Assembly: GCF_002858675.1 (NCBI RefSeq) | Contig: NZ_PJZF01000016.1 | Coordinates: 57,461 to 121,460 of the forward strand | Direction: 5' to 3' | Length of the DNA: 64,000 nucleotides | Origin: Chimaeribacter californicus | GTDB taxonomy: Bacteria > Pseudomonadota > Gammaproteobacteria > Enterobacterales > Enterobacteriaceae | Shown: one piece after another, positions 1-12,121 of the stretch | How the letters are laid out: each line of letters begins with the position of its first letter | Position numbering within the stretch: the first letter of the stretch is position 1 | Program-made: the position numbers and the translations under genes | Notes under the pieces: model-generated | Seen by the model: the letters and a program-made list of their open reading frames with translations, nothing else | What the model was told of the DNA's origin: nothing | The model's database searches: none

Positions 1-798
1 CACCACCGCGCGGCAGGCGGCGATCAGCACCACCGCCTGATCAAGCTGGGTTTTGCCCGCCAGGTTCAGGCAGTGCGCGCGGCCCTGTTCAGTCAATGCG
101 GCGCGGATGTCCTCGCCTGCGGCGTGATCTTTGGCGGAACCAAACAGCACCACCTGATAGCCCTGCGCCACCAGAATGTCTGCCAGCGCCGCGTAGTGGT
201 AGTGCGGCCAGCGTTTGGCCGGGCCGAATTCGGCACCGGGGCAGAAGCCGATCGCGGGGCGGTCAGCATGGATGCCAAAAGCCGCGGTGGTCGCGGCGAT
301 CTCCTGATCGGTCACCGCCAGTTGCGGCCAGAGCAGCGGTTGCGCCAGATCTTTCCAGCTGTGGACGTGCTTGCGCTCATAGGCCAATGCCACATAACGC
401 TGCACCATCAGCGGGAACGCGGCTTTATCCAGCGTGCGGATATCGTTCAGCAGGCCGTAACGCATCTCGCCGCGCCAGCCGGTGCGTTGTGGAATATTGG
501 CGAAAAACGGTACCAGCGCGGATTTGAACGAGTTCGGCAGCACATAGGCGCGATCGTAGCGCTTTTCACGCAGCGCCACGCCCAGGCGGCGGCGTTCGCC
601 CAGCGCCAGTGCACCATGACCCAGCGGCATTGCCAGCGCCTCATTCACTTCCGGCATCCGGTCGAGCAGCGGACGGCACCAGGCCGGTGCCATCACGTCA
701 ATCTCTGCGGAGGGCGTCACGGCCTTCAGGGTACGGTAAAGGCTTTGCGACATCATCATGTCGCCTACCCAGGAGGGGCCGATAACCAGGATTTTCAT
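1..798 (-). CDS. waaF: ADP-heptose:LPS heptosyltransferase II, C-terminus beyond window
   Basis: Adds the second L-glycero-D-manno-heptose to the inner core of lipopolysaccharide at the cytoplasmic face of the inner membrane. The 266 codons in the window read from an ATG at 796-798 and begin MKILVIGPSWVGDMMMSQS, the typical start of the GT9 heptosyltransferase II family; further in are LPNSFKSALVPFFA, the IPQRTGWRGE stretch and the AIGFCPGAEFGPAKRWP nucleotide-sugar region. The frame stays open to position 1, so the last third or so is cut by the window edge. It follows hldD by 27 bp on the same strand, as in the hldD-waaF-waaC operon of E. coli, so enzyme and substrate supply are cotranscribed. 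Confidence 0.95.
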   Translation of the reverse strand, partial: MKILVIGPSWVGDMMMSQSLYRTLKAVTPSAEIDVMAPAWCRPLLDRMPEVNEALAMPLGHGALALGERRRLGVALREKRYDRAYVLPNSFKSALVPFFANIPQRTGWRGEMRYGLLNDIRTLDKAAFPLMVQRYVALAYERKHVHSWKDLAQPLLWPQLAVTDQEIAATTAAFGIHADRPAIGFCPGAEFGPAKRWPHYHYAALADILVAQGYQVVLFGSAKDHAAGEDIRAALTEQGRAHCLNLAGKTQLDQAVVLIAACRAVV

Positions 799-825
799 AC
801 CGCTTCAGTTCCTTATGGCGGGGAC

Positions 826-1758
826 TCAGACGGCGCGGTTCAGCCAGGCCATGTACTCAGCCACACCTTCTGCCACGGTTTTGAACGGTTTGTCGTAACC
901 GGCGGCGCGCAGTTTGGTCAGGTCAGCCTGAGTGAACGCCTGATAGCGGCCTTTCAGTTTTTCCGGGAACGGGATGTACTCCACGCCCGCGCTGTTGTGG
1001 TGTTTCACTACCGCGTCAGCCACGGCCTGGAAAGATTCGGCCCGGCCGGTGCCGCAGTTGAAGATGCCGGAGACGCCGTTCTGCCAGAACCACAGGTTCA
1101 CTGCGGCCACGTCGCCCACGTAGATGAAGTCACGCTGGAAGCCCTGGCTGCCTTCGAACAGCTTCGGCGCTTCACCGGCGTTGATCTGGTTATTCAGGTG
1201 GAACGCCACGCTCGCCATGCTGCCTTTATGACCTTCACGCGGGCCGTAGACGTTGAAGTAACGGAAACCACAGATCTGTGACGCCGCGTGCGGCAGGATC
1301 TCACGCACATACTGGTCAAACAGGAACTTGGAGTAGCCGTAGACGTTCAGCGGCTGCTCATACTGGCGCTCTTCAATGAAGTTGCCGTCACGGCCACCAT
1401 ACGTCGCGGCAGACGAGGCATAAAGGAACGGGATTTCGCGGTCAAGGCAGAAGTGCAGGATGTCTTTTGAATACTGATAGTTGTTGTCCATCATGTATTT
1501 GCCATCCCACTCGGTGGTGGAGGAGCAGGCACCTTCATGGAACACCGCCTCGATGTCACCCAGATCATCACCGGCGACGATGCTGGCGATAAAATCTTCT
1601 TTATCCACATAGTCCGCGATGTCCAGATCCACCAGGTTTACGAACTTGGTGCCGTCTTTCAGGTTGTCCACCACCAGAATGTCCCGGTACCCCATATCAT
1701 TCAGGGATTTAACGATGTTGCTGCCGATAAAACCAGCGCCGCCAGTGACAATAATCAT
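826..1758 (-). CDS. hldD: ADP-L-glycero-D-manno-heptose 6-epimerase
   Basis: Converts ADP-D-glycero-D-manno-heptose to the L,D form, the last step of the heptose donor pathway for LPS inner core. The 310 residues match the usual length. Visible are the NADP-binding [11 protein letters not shown] motif at residues 6-16, the short-chain dehydrogenase YGYSK catalytic pair around 140-144, and the YFNVYGPRE and RDFIYVGDV stretches typical of extended SDR epimerases. First gene of a minus-strand unit running into waaF; kbl is transcribed divergently. E. coli hldD is heat-inducible, but I could not place a convincing sigma-32 promoter in the 245 bp upstream. Confidence 0.97.
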   Translation of the reverse strand: MIIVTGGAGFIGSNIVKSLNDMGYRDILVVDNLKDGTKFVNLVDLDIADYVDKEDFIASIVAGDDLGDIEAVFHEGACSSTTEWDGKYMMDNNYQYSKDILHFCLDREIPFLYASSAATYGGRDGNFIEERQYEQPLNVYGYSKFLFDQYVREILPHAASQICGFRYFNVYGPREGHKGSMASVAFHLNNQINAGEAPKLFEGSQGFQRDFIYVGDVAAVNLWFWQNGVSGIFNCGTGRAESFQAVADAVVKHHNSAGVEYIPFPEKLKGRYQAFTQADLTKLRAAGYDKPFKTVAEGVAEYMAWLNRAV

Positions 1759-2003
1759 GGGGTTTACCTTTATTCAACTTGCCGGTGGAGCACCATGCCC
1801 CACGCTATAATGGGCAATATCATAGCACTTCACTTCCTGGCTGGCAGCGGGAAGCGGCTGAATATCCCTGATTGCTCACGTGAAGATCATTGAGCGGCGT
1901 GATATATGCTGCAAAAGTGACATTTGATCCCTGTTCTGCATCGTCAACCTGCCTGGCTGCCAGTAATATCTTTCGCGAAATGACCTATCCCGGAGATAAC
2001 AGC

Positions 2004-3200
2004 ATGTCGATGTCCTTCTACCAGCAGTTGGAAGACCAGCTTGAGGCCGCGCGCGCCGAGGGGCTGTATAAGACCGAACGGATTATTACCTCCGCCCAGC
2101 AGGCTGAAATCGCCCTGGCGGACGGCAAGCAGGTGATTAATTTTTGTGCCAATAACTATCTGGGGCTGGCGAACCACCCAGACCTGATCGCGGCGGCGGC
2201 CGCGGGCATGGAGAAACACGGTTTCGGCATGGCCTCGGTGCGTTTTATCTGCGGCACGCAGGATCTGCACAAGGCGCTGGAGCAGCGGCTGGCGGCGTTC
2301 CTCGGCATGGAAGATGCCATTCTTTACTCCTCCTGTTTCGATGCCAACGGCGGGCTGTTTGAAACCCTGCTGGGGCCGGAAGATGCGGTGATTTCCGATG
2401 CGCTGAACCATGCCTCCATCATCGACGGCGTGCGGTTATGCAAGGCGAAGCGCTACCGTTACGCCAACAATGACATGGCCGAACTGCGCGAGCGGCTGAC
2501 GCAGGCCACGGCGGAAGGCGCGCGGCACATCCTGATCGCCACCGACGGCGTTTTCTCAATGGACGGCGTGATCGCCAACCTGAACGGCGTGTGCGATCTG
2601 GCGGAGGAGTTCAACGCGCTGGTAATGGTGGATGACTCGCACGCGGTCGGCTTTGTGGGTGAACACGGGCGCGGCACGCCGGAGTATTGCGGGGTGATGG
2701 ACCGCGTGGACATTATCACCGGCACGCTGGGCAAGGCGCTGGGTGGGGCGTCCGGCGGCTATACCGCCGCGCGCAAAGAGGTGGTGGAGTGGCTGCGCCA
2801 GCGTTCGCGCCCCTATCTCTTCTCCAACTCCCTGGCCCCGTCGATTGCGGCGGCGTCGATCAAAGTGCTGGAGATGCTGGAACAGGGCGATGCCCTGCGT
2901 GAAAAACTGTGGGCCAATGCGGCGCTGTTCCGCGAAAAAATGACCGCTGCCGGGTTTACCCTGGCCGGGGCCGATCACGCCATTATTCCGGTGATGCTCG
3001 GCGAGGCACGGCTGGCGCAGGAGTTCGCCCAGGCGCTGCAACAGGAGGGCATTTACGTCACCGGTTTCTTCTACCCGGTGGTGCCGAAAGGGCAGGCGCG
3101 CATCCGCACCCAGATCTCCGCAGCGCACACCCCGGAACAGATTGAACATGCCGTGGCGGCGTTTACCCGCATCGGCCGGCAATTGGGCGTTATCGCATAA
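2004..3200 (+). CDS. kbl: 2-amino-3-ketobutyrate CoA ligase (glycine C-acetyltransferase)
   Basis: PLP enzyme that cleaves 2-amino-3-ketobutyrate with CoA to glycine and acetyl-CoA, the second step of threonine breakdown started by Tdh. The open frame extends upstream to 1890, but the ATG at 2004 has a GGAGA ribosome site 7 bases before it and gives 398 residues, the family length, so it is preferred. Motifs: [14 protein letters not shown] near the N-terminus, DDSHAVGF with the PLP aspartate, and [15 protein letters not shown] holding the Schiff-base lysine. Ends 9 bp before tdh, forming the kbl-tdh operon. Confidence 0.97.
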   Translation: MSMSFYQQLEDQLEAARAEGLYKTERIITSAQQAEIALADGKQVINFCANNYLGLANHPDLIAAAAAGMEKHGFGMASVRFICGTQDLHKALEQRLAAFLGMEDAILYSSCFDANGGLFETLLGPEDAVISDALNHASIIDGVRLCKAKRYRYANNDMAELRERLTQATAEGARHILIATDGVFSMDGVIANLNGVCDLAEEFNALVMVDDSHAVGFVGEHGRGTPEYCGVMDRVDIITGTLGKALGGASGGYTAARKEVVEWLRQRSRPYLFSNSLAPSIAAASIKVLEMLEQGDALREKLWANAALFREKMTAAGFTLAGADHAIIPVMLGEARLAQEFAQALQQEGIYVTGFFYPVVPKGQARIRTQISAAHTPEQIEHAVAAFTRIGRQLGVIA

Positions 3201-3209
3201 GGAAGGGCC

Positions 3210-4235
3210 ATGAAAGCATTAGCCAAGCTGAAAGCAGAGACCGGCATCTGGATGACTGACGCACCGCAGCCGGAGATGGGCCACAACGATCTGCTGATTA
3301 AAATCCGTAAAACCGCCATCTGCGGCACCGATGTGCACATCTATAACTGGGATGAGTGGTCGCAGAAAACCATCCCGGTACCGATGGTGGTCGGCCATGA
3401 GTATGTAGGCGAGGTGGTGGGGATTGGGCAGGAAGTACGCGGCTTCAGCCTGGGGGATCGTGTCTCCGGCGAGGGGCATATCACCTGCGGCCACTGCCGC
3501 AATTGCCGCGGCGGGCGCACCCATCTCTGCCGTAACGCGGTGGGCGTGGGCGTGAACCGCCCCGGCTGTTTTGCGGAGTATCTGGTAATTCCGGCGTTTA
3601 ACGCCTTCAAAATCCCGGACAACATCCCGGACGAGCTGGCAGCGATTTTTGACCCGTTCGGCAACGCGGTGCATACCGCGCTCTCGTTTGACCTGGTCGG
3701 TGAGGATGTGCTGGTGGCCGGTGCCGGGCCGATCGGCATCATGGCGGCGGCGGTCTGCAAGCATGTCGGCGCGCGCCATGTGGTGATTACCGATGTGAAT
3801 GAGTACCGGCTCGATCTGGCGCGCAACATGGGCGTCACGCGCGCGGTGAACGTCAGCCGCGAAAACCTCACGGACGTGATGGCGGAGCTGGGCATGACCG
3901 AAGGCTTTGACATCGGGCTGGAGATGTCCGGCGCTCCCCCGGCGTTTCGTTCGCTGTTGCAGGCGATGAACCACGGCGGGCGCATCGCGCTGCTGGGCAT
4001 TCCGCCGTCAGAGATGTCGATCGACTGGAACCAGGTGATCTTCAAAGGGCTATTTATCAAAGGGATCTACGGCCGCGAGATGTTCGAAACCTGGTATAAG
4101 ATGGCGGCGCTGATCCAGTCCGGCCTCGACCTGACGCCGATCATCACCCACCACTTCCCGATTGATGAATTCCAGCAAGGTTTTGACATTATGCGTTCCG
4201 GGCAATCCGGAAAAGTCATCCTGAATTGGGACTAA
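3210..4235 (+). CDS. tdh: L-threonine 3-dehydrogenase
   Basis: Zinc-dependent medium-chain dehydrogenase oxidising L-threonine with NAD to 2-amino-3-ketobutyrate, which Kbl then splits. At 341 residues it has the family length. The catalytic zinc ligands are in [15 protein letters not shown] and [10 protein letters not shown] (Cys38, His63, Glu64); the structural zinc cysteines are in [15 protein letters not shown]; the Rossmann motif is [13 protein letters not shown]. Second gene of kbl-tdh, followed about 70 bp later by a hairpin terminator at 4305-4329. Confidence 0.97.
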   Translation: MKALAKLKAETGIWMTDAPQPEMGHNDLLIKIRKTAICGTDVHIYNWDEWSQKTIPVPMVVGHEYVGEVVGIGQEVRGFSLGDRVSGEGHITCGHCRNCRGGRTHLCRNAVGVGVNRPGCFAEYLVIPAFNAFKIPDNIPDELAAIFDPFGNAVHTALSFDLVGEDVLVAGAGPIGIMAAAVCKHVGARHVVITDVNEYRLDLARNMGVTRAVNVSRENLTDVMAELGMTEGFDIGLEMSGAPPAFRSLLQAMNHGGRIALLGIPPSEMSIDWNQVIFKGLFIKGIYGREMFETWYKMAALIQSGLDLTPIITHHFPIDEFQQGFDIMRSGQSGKVILNWD

Positions 4236-4304
4236 TTCACCCTCTCCTGCCCTGGGTCAATAAACCGGCCCGGGGCGTTTGATCTCTGCTCCGGCGCTCC
4301 TTAT

Positions 4305-4329
4305 ATAAAGGCGTTTTGCCTTTATTTTA
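4305..4329 (+). terminator. Rho-independent terminator after kbl-tdh
   Basis: Perfect 8-bp stem ATAAAGGC / GCCTTTAT around a GTTTT loop, followed by TTTAC. The Shine-Dalgarno of the next gene starts about two bases later, so termination and the start of the glycosyltransferase are very close; read-through or translation of the downstream gene could be coupled to this hairpin. Confidence 0.7.
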
Positions 4330-4344
4330 CAGGGAGTTCTGACC

Positions 4345-6361
<2,017 letters not shown>

Positions 6362-6364
6362 GAC

Positions 6365-7708
6365 TTATCTTCCCAACCACGGCTGTGGGTTAACGGCCTG
6401 TCCCTGGCGACGGATTTCAAAATAGAGTGAAGGCTGGCCCTGTCCCCCACTGGTACCGACCAGCGCAATCGGCTGCCCGGCTTTCACTTGCTGGCCCACA
6501 TTGACCAGCGCGCTCTGGTTATAGCCGTAAAGGCTCATGTCACCCTTACCGTGCTCCACTACCACCACCAGCCCATAGCCCTGCAACCAGTCAGCCAGCA
6601 GGACGCGGCCGTCCGCAATCGCTTTGACCTCGCTGCCTTCAGCGGCGGTGATTACCATGCCTTTCCAACGCAGTTCACCCTGCAACGGCTCGCCGAAACG
6701 GTGAATCGTCCGGCCATGTACCGGCCAGATCGCCTGGCCGCCGGGGCGGCCCAGCCCGCCGGTGCGTGACATCAGCGAGCGCTCGCTTTCGGTCGGTTTG
6801 TAGCTCGCGCCGCGTTTCTTCGCCTGTTGCTCTTTGGCGCGCACTTTTTCCGCCTCGCGCGCTTCACGCTCGGCACGGGCGCGTGCTTCACGTTCCGCTT
6901 TGGCTATCTGGTCACGCAGGCGCGCTTCGTTCTGCCGCAGCTCCACCAGCCGCGCCTGATCTTTCTCCAGCGAGGCCTCCAGGCTGGTCAGGGTTTTCTG
7001 GCGGCCTGCGCGGGCCTGTTCGAGCGTCTGCTGTTGCGCCTGTTGCTGGGTGAGCAACTGTGCCTGCTGATCCTGCTTGGCTTTCAGCGATTTTCGCTGG
7101 GCGGCCAGATCGGTGCGGGTTTCGGCCAGCGTGTTGATGGTTTTCTGCCGCGCCTCGTTCAGGTAACCGAAGTAGGCCAGAATCCGCTCGCTGCGCTGGC
7201 TCTCCTCCCCGCTCAGCACCAGTTGCAGGCCATTGTGCTGGCCAAGGCGGAACGCGGCATCCAGCTGTTTAGCCAGAAGGGTCTGCTGGGCGGATTGCTG
7301 TTTCTGTAATTTCTGGATCGACATGGTCAGCGCGCCTATCTCTTTCTCCAGCGACGCCAGCCCGCTCTGGGTATCACGCAATTCGCGGCTGGCCTGGGCG
7401 ATGATCTTCTCCTGCGCTTTCAGCTGATCGAGCAGGGCGCTGCGCTGCACTTTCTGCAACTGAACGCTTTTCTCTTTTTCGGCGATGTCCTGCTGCAGGG
7501 ATTTCAGCTGCTGCTTGTTGTCCTCGGCGTGGGCCATAGGCGAACCGAGCAACGCACCGGCCCACAGCGTAGCGGCCAGCAAACACCCGGCAGGGCGGGC
7601 CAGCAGGGTAAAGGCATCGGGCGGGCAGGAGATCGTGCTCTGCATCATGCAAAGGCGCGGGAGAATAGGCTGGCTGGAGCGGGGAGATTTACGCAAACTG
7701 TCGTCCAT
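6365..7708 (-). CDS. envC: EnvC, LytM-domain activator of septal amidases
   Basis: Periplasmic cell-division factor that FtsEX engages to switch on AmiA and AmiB at the septum. A signal-peptide-like stretch ends at MAHAEDN (about residue 60), followed by a long coiled coil rich in Q, K, E and A (about 65-300), then the LytM domain from about 330 to the C-terminus RRQGQAVNPQPWLGR, matching E. coli EnvC closely. The LytM zinc site is degenerate as in EnvC (GMVI, YGYNQS in place of the metal histidines), fitting an activator and not a hydrolase. The chosen ATG gives 447 residues, about 28 more than E. coli, with no good ribosome site; ATGs at 7648 or 7645 are possible. Upstream of yibQ in one operon. 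Confidence 0.92.
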   Translation of the reverse strand: MDDSLRKSPRSSQPILPRLCMMQSTISCPPDAFTLLARPAGCLLAATLWAGALLGSPMAHAEDNKQQLKSLQQDIAEKEKSVQLQKVQRSALLDQLKAQEKIIAQASRELRDTQSGLASLEKEIGALTMSIQKLQKQQSAQQTLLAKQLDAAFRLGQHNGLQLVLSGEESQRSERILAYFGYLNEARQKTINTLAETRTDLAAQRKSLKAKQDQQAQLLTQQQAQQQTLEQARAGRQKTLTSLEASLEKDQARLVELRQNEARLRDQIAKAEREARARAEREAREAEKVRAKEQQAKKRGASYKPTESERSLMSRTGGLGRPGGQAIWPVHGRTIHRFGEPLQGELRWKGMVITAAEGSEVKAIADGRVLLADWLQGYGLVVVVEHGKGDMSLYGYNQSALVNVGQQVKAGQPIALVGTSGGQGQPSLYFEIRRQGQAVNPQPWLGR

Positions 7709-7959
7709 TGTGTGAAAACTGATTCGTCCTGGCAGGGCAAATCCCGGGGGTTATCCTAGCACTGATCGCGCGCCGGATGCACAGCCAAAAAGGCAGGCAC
7801 CCGCCGCAGGCTGCCCCTTTAGTATTTCTTTTTTAGCCGGAATTGCCACTGCTGAAGTGTTAACGTTTTTACTGTTTCCGGCACAGAGACAGAGAGGTGC
7901 GCCACACAACGCGGCGGCGCAAGGGGAAAATGGCCGGCAGGGCTCCGGCCTGTGGTGGG

Positions 7960-9504
7960 TCAGCGAGGCGTAAACAGCGGTTTGCCGGTCATCTCCGGCG
8001 GGATAGGCAGGTTCATCAGGCTCAGCAGCGTCGGGGCGATGTCGGAGAGTTTGCCGCCCTCAACCGCCGTGGCCGGCTGGCCGACATAAATCAGCGGCAC
8101 CGGCAGGCTGGTGTGTGCCGTATGTGCCTGCCCGGTGGTGAGATCCTGCATCTGCTCAGCGTTACCGTGATCGGCGGTGATCAGCAATTGGCCGCCTGCG
8201 GCTTTCACGGCGCCTGCCACCTGGGCGATGCAGCCATCCAGGGTCTCCACGGCTTTCACTGCCGCCTCATACACGCCGGTATGGCCGACCATGTCACCGT
8301 TCGGGTAATTACAGATGATCAGGTCATAACGGCCGCTGCCGATGGCGGAAAGCAGTTTGTCCGTGAGTTCCGGCGCGCTCATTTCTGGTTGCAGGTCATA
8401 GGTTGCCACGTTCGGCGAGTTGACCAGGATGCGATCTTCCCCGGCAAACGGGGTTTCCACCCCACCGTTAAAGAAGAAGGTGACGTGGGCATATTTCTCG
8501 GTTTCCGAAATACGCAGCTGGGTTTTGCCCTGCTTCATCAACCATTCACCCAGGGTATTGTCGAGTGAGGCGGGCGGGTAAGCGCAGGCAGCCGGGATCT
8601 CCGCCGCGTATTCGGTCAGCATCACGAAGGTGCTGAGCGCGACCTCTTTTTCCCGCACGAAGCCGCTAAAGCCCGGTTCCACAAAGGCACGGGTGATCTC
8701 GCGGGCGCGGTCAGCGCGGAAGTTCATAAAGATCAGCGCGTCCCCCGCCTCCATTGCGGCGTCCGCTTCGCCTTCAGCGCGGATCACCGTCGGCTTCACG
8801 AATTCGTCATTCTCATCACGCGCGTAGGCGGCATCCAGCGCCTCTGTGGCGGTGGCCGCGCTGAAGTCGCCTTTGGCGGCGGTCAGCAGGTCATACGCTC
8901 GCTGCACGCGATCCCAGCGGTTGTCGCGGTCCATCGCGTAATAGCGGCCGACCACTGACGCGATGCGGCCGCAACCCAGTGTGCGGAACGTCTCCGCGGC
9001 ACGGGCCAGCGAAGCATGTGCGCTGCGCGGCGGGGTATCGCGGCCATCCAGGAAGGCATGCAGGTAGACTGCTTTTGCGCCACGCCGGGCCGCCAGATCG
9101 ATCATCGCCAGAATATGGCTTTCATGGCTGTGAACGCCCCCGGCAGAGAGCAGACCCATGATGTGGACTGCTTTCCCGGCCTGCACCGCCTTGTCGACGG
9201 CTGCCGTCAGCACCGGATTATGGTAGAAATCCCCATCGCTTATCGACTTGTCCAGCCGGGTCAGATCCTGGTAGACAATGCGCCCGGCCCCCAGGTTGAC
9301 GTGGCCGACTTCGGAGTTGCCCATCTGCCCGTCCGGCAGGCCGACATCCAGCCCGGAGGCACCGATTAGCGTATGCGGGCAGGTTTGCCACAGGGTGTCC
9401 ATCACTGGGGTATGGGCGTTGAGAATGGCGTTGTCCGGGGCCGCACCGCGGTGGCCGTAGCCGTCCAGAATCACCAGCACAGTAGGTTTCTTAATGCTCG
9501 ACAT
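7960..9504 (-). CDS. gpmI: 2,3-bisphosphoglycerate-independent phosphoglycerate mutase
   Basis: Manganese-dependent mutase interconverting 3- and 2-phosphoglycerate in glycolysis. The ATG at 9502-9504 with an AGGTGAG site upstream gives 514 residues, exactly the E. coli length; the longer open frame to 9633 is ignored. Motifs: VLVILDGYG, then [16 protein letters not shown] with the phosphoserine, the [14 protein letters not shown] stretch, [14 protein letters not shown] and [10 protein letters not shown], which carry metal ligands. Same strand as envC-yibQ as in E. coli, but 251 bp apart here, with no gene in the gap. Confidence 0.97.
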   Translation of the reverse strand: MSSIKKPTVLVILDGYGHRGAAPDNAILNAHTPVMDTLWQTCPHTLIGASGLDVGLPDGQMGNSEVGHVNLGAGRIVYQDLTRLDKSISDGDFYHNPVLTAAVDKAVQAGKAVHIMGLLSAGGVHSHESHILAMIDLAARRGAKAVYLHAFLDGRDTPPRSAHASLARAAETFRTLGCGRIASVVGRYYAMDRDNRWDRVQRAYDLLTAAKGDFSAATATEALDAAYARDENDEFVKPTVIRAEGEADAAMEAGDALIFMNFRADRAREITRAFVEPGFSGFVREKEVALSTFVMLTEYAAEIPAACAYPPASLDNTLGEWLMKQGKTQLRISETEKYAHVTFFFNGGVETPFAGEDRILVNSPNVATYDLQPEMSAPELTDKLLSAIGSGRYDLIICNYPNGDMVGHTGVYEAAVKAVETLDGCIAQVAGAVKAAGGQLLITADHGNAEQMQDLTTGQAHTAHTSLPVPLIYVGQPATAVEGGKLSDIAPTLLSLMNLPIPPEMTGKPLFTPR

Positions 9505-9787
9505 GGCGTGTTTACTCACCTGAAAAGAGAGAAATCGCAGGGCATGGCGGCGTGGCACCCGGCCCTGAAGAGCGGCGGATTTTATCGCAATGAAAAAACC
9601 ACATAGCGCAGGAAGATCAAAGATGCGTCGCAATAAGAGTTAACTTTTGCCGGCCAACAGTGCTAATTTTCGTGCTGCGCCGCAGTTTCTTCACTCATGC
9701 CGGCTTACCGGCTGTATTTGAGGCAACGCGCAGGTATACTCTGAAGCCTTATTTTTATCCCCTAACTGACGGGAGTTGCTACACCCC

Positions 9788-10219
9788 ATGCAAGACATTA
9801 TGGAATTCGTTAGAGATCATCTCGTACTGAGCCTGGCCTGGGTTGCATTACTGATTGCAGTGATCGTAACGACCTTCAAGAGCCGTTTTTCCAAGGTTCG
9901 TGAAATTACCCGTGGTGAAGCCACACGCCTGATTAATAAAGAAGATGCCGTGGTGGTGGATACCCGCCCGCGTGATGATTTCCGCAAAGGCCATATCGCG
10001 AATTCAATGAACGTCGTTGCCGCCGATATTAAAAACAACAACATTGGCGAGCTGGCGAAACACAAAGCGCAACCGGTTATCGTGGTATGCGCCAACGGCA
10101 CCAGCGCCCGTGCCTCTGCGGAAGCACTGAGCGCCGCCGGGTTTGAACACGTTTCTGTCCTGAAAGAGGGCATTGCGGGCTGGAGCGGCGAGAACCTGCC
10201 GCTGGCACGCGGCAAATAA
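9788..10219 (+). CDS. yibN: YibN, membrane-anchored rhodanese-domain protein
   Basis: One N-terminal transmembrane segment (about residues 12-30, [19 protein letters not shown]) followed by a cytoplasmic rhodanese fold starting [21 protein letters not shown]. The active-site loop reads [11 protein letters not shown] with a cysteine at residue 101; as I recall, E. coli YibN has a glycine-serine loop there, so this copy could retain sulfurtransferase chemistry. A TTG at 9776 is in frame, but the ATG at 9788 gives the E. coli length of 143 residues with GGGAG at 9771-9775. Leads yibN-grxC-secB-gpsA, all tightly spaced. Confidence 0.93.
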   Translation: MQDIMEFVRDHLVLSLAWVALLIAVIVTTFKSRFSKVREITRGEATRLINKEDAVVVDTRPRDDFRKGHIANSMNVVAADIKNNNIGELAKHKAQPVIVVCANGTSARASAEALSAAGFEHVSVLKEGIAGWSGENLPLARGK

Positions 10220-10248
10220 TCCAATCTACCGGAAACCGGAGGCTAGTC

Positions 10249-10497
10249 ATGGCTAAGATCGAGATGTACACCAAAGCGACCTGTCCTTTTTGCCATCGCG
10301 CAAAAGCGCTGCTGAATGCGAAAGGGGCCGCTTTTTCCGAAGTCGCGATTGATGCGCACCCGGAAAAACGTGAAGAAATGATCACCCGCAGTGGCCGCAC
10401 GACGGTTCCCCAGATTTTCATCGATGGCCAGCACATCGGCGGCTGTGATGATTTACATGCGCTTGAGGCGCGCGGTGGCCTGGATCCGTTACTCTAA
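10249..10497 (+). CDS. grxC: Glutaredoxin 3
   Basis: Small glutathione-dependent disulfide oxidoreductase that can reduce ribonucleotide reductase and mixed disulfides. The 82 residues carry the active site TCPFCHRAK at positions 11-19, the TVPQIFIDG cis-proline loop and the GGCDDL glutathione-binding turn. The dithiol motif is CPFC where E. coli Grx3 has CPYC. Starts 29 bp after yibN, with a GGAGG site 6-8 bases before the ATG. Confidence 0.96.
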   Translation: MAKIEMYTKATCPFCHRAKALLNAKGAAFSEVAIDAHPEKREEMITRSGRTTVPQIFIDGQHIGGCDDLHALEARGGLDPLL

Positions 10498-10556
10498 GGG
10501 CCGGGTGCGGTTCGCCGTGGTGCAATAAGGACGTTTAACTAAAAGGTATGACTAAC

Positions 10557-11027
10557 ATGTCAGAGCAAAACAACACAGAAATGGGTTTCCAGATCCAACG
10601 TATCTACACTAAAGATATCTCTTTCGAAGCGCCGAATGCTCCGCAGGTTTTCCAGCAGGAGTGGCAGCCGGAAGTTAAACTGGATCTTGATACCGCCTCC
10701 AGCCAGCTGGCTGACGATGTGTATGAAGTGGTGTTGCGTGTTACCGTGACCGCCTCACTGGGCGAAGAAACTGCGTTCCTGTGTGAAGTACAGCAGGGCG
10801 GTATTTTCTCTATCGCCGGTATCGACGGCACACAGCTGGCGCATTGCCTGGGCGCATACTGCCCGAACATTTTGTTCCCGTATGCGCGTGAGTGCATCAC
10901 CAGCCTGGTATCACGCGGTACCTTCCCGCAACTGAACCTGGCCCCCGTCAATTTTGATGCGCTGTTCATGAACTATCTGCAACAGCAGTCTGAAGGCGAA
11001 GGTGCTGCTCCACATCAGGATGCCTGA
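10557..11027 (+). CDS. secB: Protein-export chaperone SecB
   Basis: Cytosolic tetrameric holdase that keeps precursors unfolded and hands them to SecA. Almost identical to E. coli over [38 protein letters not shown], and [12 protein letters not shown]. The ATG at 10557 (MSEQNNTEM) matches the E. coli start and gives 156 residues; an in-frame ATG at 10548 lies too close to the AAGG site. Its TGA overlaps the gpsA ATG by one base (TGATG), so the two are translationally coupled. Confidence 0.97.
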   Translation: MSEQNNTEMGFQIQRIYTKDISFEAPNAPQVFQQEWQPEVKLDLDTASSQLADDVYEVVLRVTVTASLGEETAFLCEVQQGGIFSIAGIDGTQLAHCLGAYCPNILFPYARECITSLVSRGTFPQLNLAPVNFDALFMNYLQQQSEGEGAAPHQDA

Positions 11028-12046
11028 TGGATAGTGTCAATGCGTCAATGACAGTGATCGGTGCCGGCTCGTACGGCACCGCTCTGGCCATTACCCTCGC
11101 GCGTAATGGCCATAACGTCGTGTTGTGGGGCCACAACCCACAACATATCGATGCCATGCAGCAAGCCCGCTGCAACCAGGCATTTCTGCCCGATGTCCCT
11201 TTCCCCGATTCCCTGTTGCTTGAAACCGATCTCGCCCGTGCGCTGGCTGCCAGCCGGGATGTGCTGGTGGTGGTGCCGAGCCATGTGTTTGGGGATGTCC
11301 TGCGCCAGCTGAAGCCGCATTTGCGTGCGGATGCCCGGGTTGTCTGGGCGACGAAAGGGCTGGAAGCGGAAACCGGCCGCCTGTTGCAGGATGTGGCGCG
11401 TGAGGCACTGGGTGACGCCATCCCGCTCGCCGTGCTCTCCGGGCCGACATTTGCCAAAGAGCTGGCGGCCGGTTTGCCGACGGCTATCGCGCTCGCCTCT
11501 ACCGAGGCGCAATTCGCGGACGACCTGCAGGAGTTGCTGCACTGCGGCAAAAGCTTCCGGGTTTACAGCAACCCCGATTTCATCGGTGTGCAGCTGGGCG
11601 GTGCCGTGAAAAACGTGATCGCGATTGGTGCCGGGATGTCCGACGGCATCGGGTTCGGGGCCAATGCCCGTACCGCGCTGATCACCCGTGGCCTGGCAGA
11701 GATGAGCCGCCTTGGTTCGGCGCTGGGCGCAGATCCGTCCACCTTTATGGGGATGGCGGGCCTGGGCGATCTGGTGCTGACCTGCACAGATAACCAATCC
11801 CGTAACCGGCGTTTCGGTATTATGCTGGGGCAGGGGAAAACCGTTCAGCAGGCGCAGGATGAAATAGGCCAGGTCGTGGAGGGTTATCGCAATACCAAAG
11901 AGGTATTGGCGCTGGCGCAACGCTATCAGGTTGAAATGCCGATTACTGAACAGATATATCAGGTGTTGTACTGCAATAAAGATGCACGGGAAGCCGCCAC
12001 AACGTTACTGGGTCGCACCAGAAAAGACGAAAAACAGAGCGCCTGA
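11027..12046 (+). CDS. gpsA: Glycerol-3-phosphate dehydrogenase [NAD(P)+]
   Basis: Reduces dihydroxyacetone phosphate to sn-glycerol-3-phosphate, the backbone for phospholipid synthesis. Its 339 residues equal the E. coli length. The dinucleotide fold is [20 protein letters not shown]; the substrate site includes [17 protein letters not shown] with the catalytic lysine, and [11 protein letters not shown] is the family signature. Overlaps secB by one base and ends 75 bp before cysE, the E. coli order. Confidence 0.97.
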   Translation: MDSVNASMTVIGAGSYGTALAITLARNGHNVVLWGHNPQHIDAMQQARCNQAFLPDVPFPDSLLLETDLARALAASRDVLVVVPSHVFGDVLRQLKPHLRADARVVWATKGLEAETGRLLQDVAREALGDAIPLAVLSGPTFAKELAAGLPTAIALASTEAQFADDLQELLHCGKSFRVYSNPDFIGVQLGGAVKNVIAIGAGMSDGIGFGANARTALITRGLAEMSRLGSALGADPSTFMGMAGLGDLVLTCTDNQSRNRRFGIMLGQGKTVQQAQDEIGQVVEGYRNTKEVLALAQRYQVEMPITEQIYQVLYCNKDAREAATTLLGRTRKDEKQSA

Positions 12047-12121
12047 CCGGTTATTTTATCCAGCCACGTGGCCGAAAAAACCGGTCGCGTGGCTTATTTA
12101 CATAAGGCAGAGGGGAAGGCA

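Noticed and set aside
73..1281. 402-codon open frame on the plus strand opposite waaF and hldD
   Set aside because: Antisense to two strongly supported genes; low-complexity, His/Arg-rich product typical of shadow frames in GC-rich DNA.
1806..1811. TATAAT upstream of kbl as a promoter
   Set aside because: The nearest -35-like TTGCCG is 21 bp away and no start can be fixed, so it was not listed.
1890..2003. N-terminal extension of Kbl
   Set aside because: The extra 38 codons lack family similarity, and a good ribosome site precedes the ATG at 2004.
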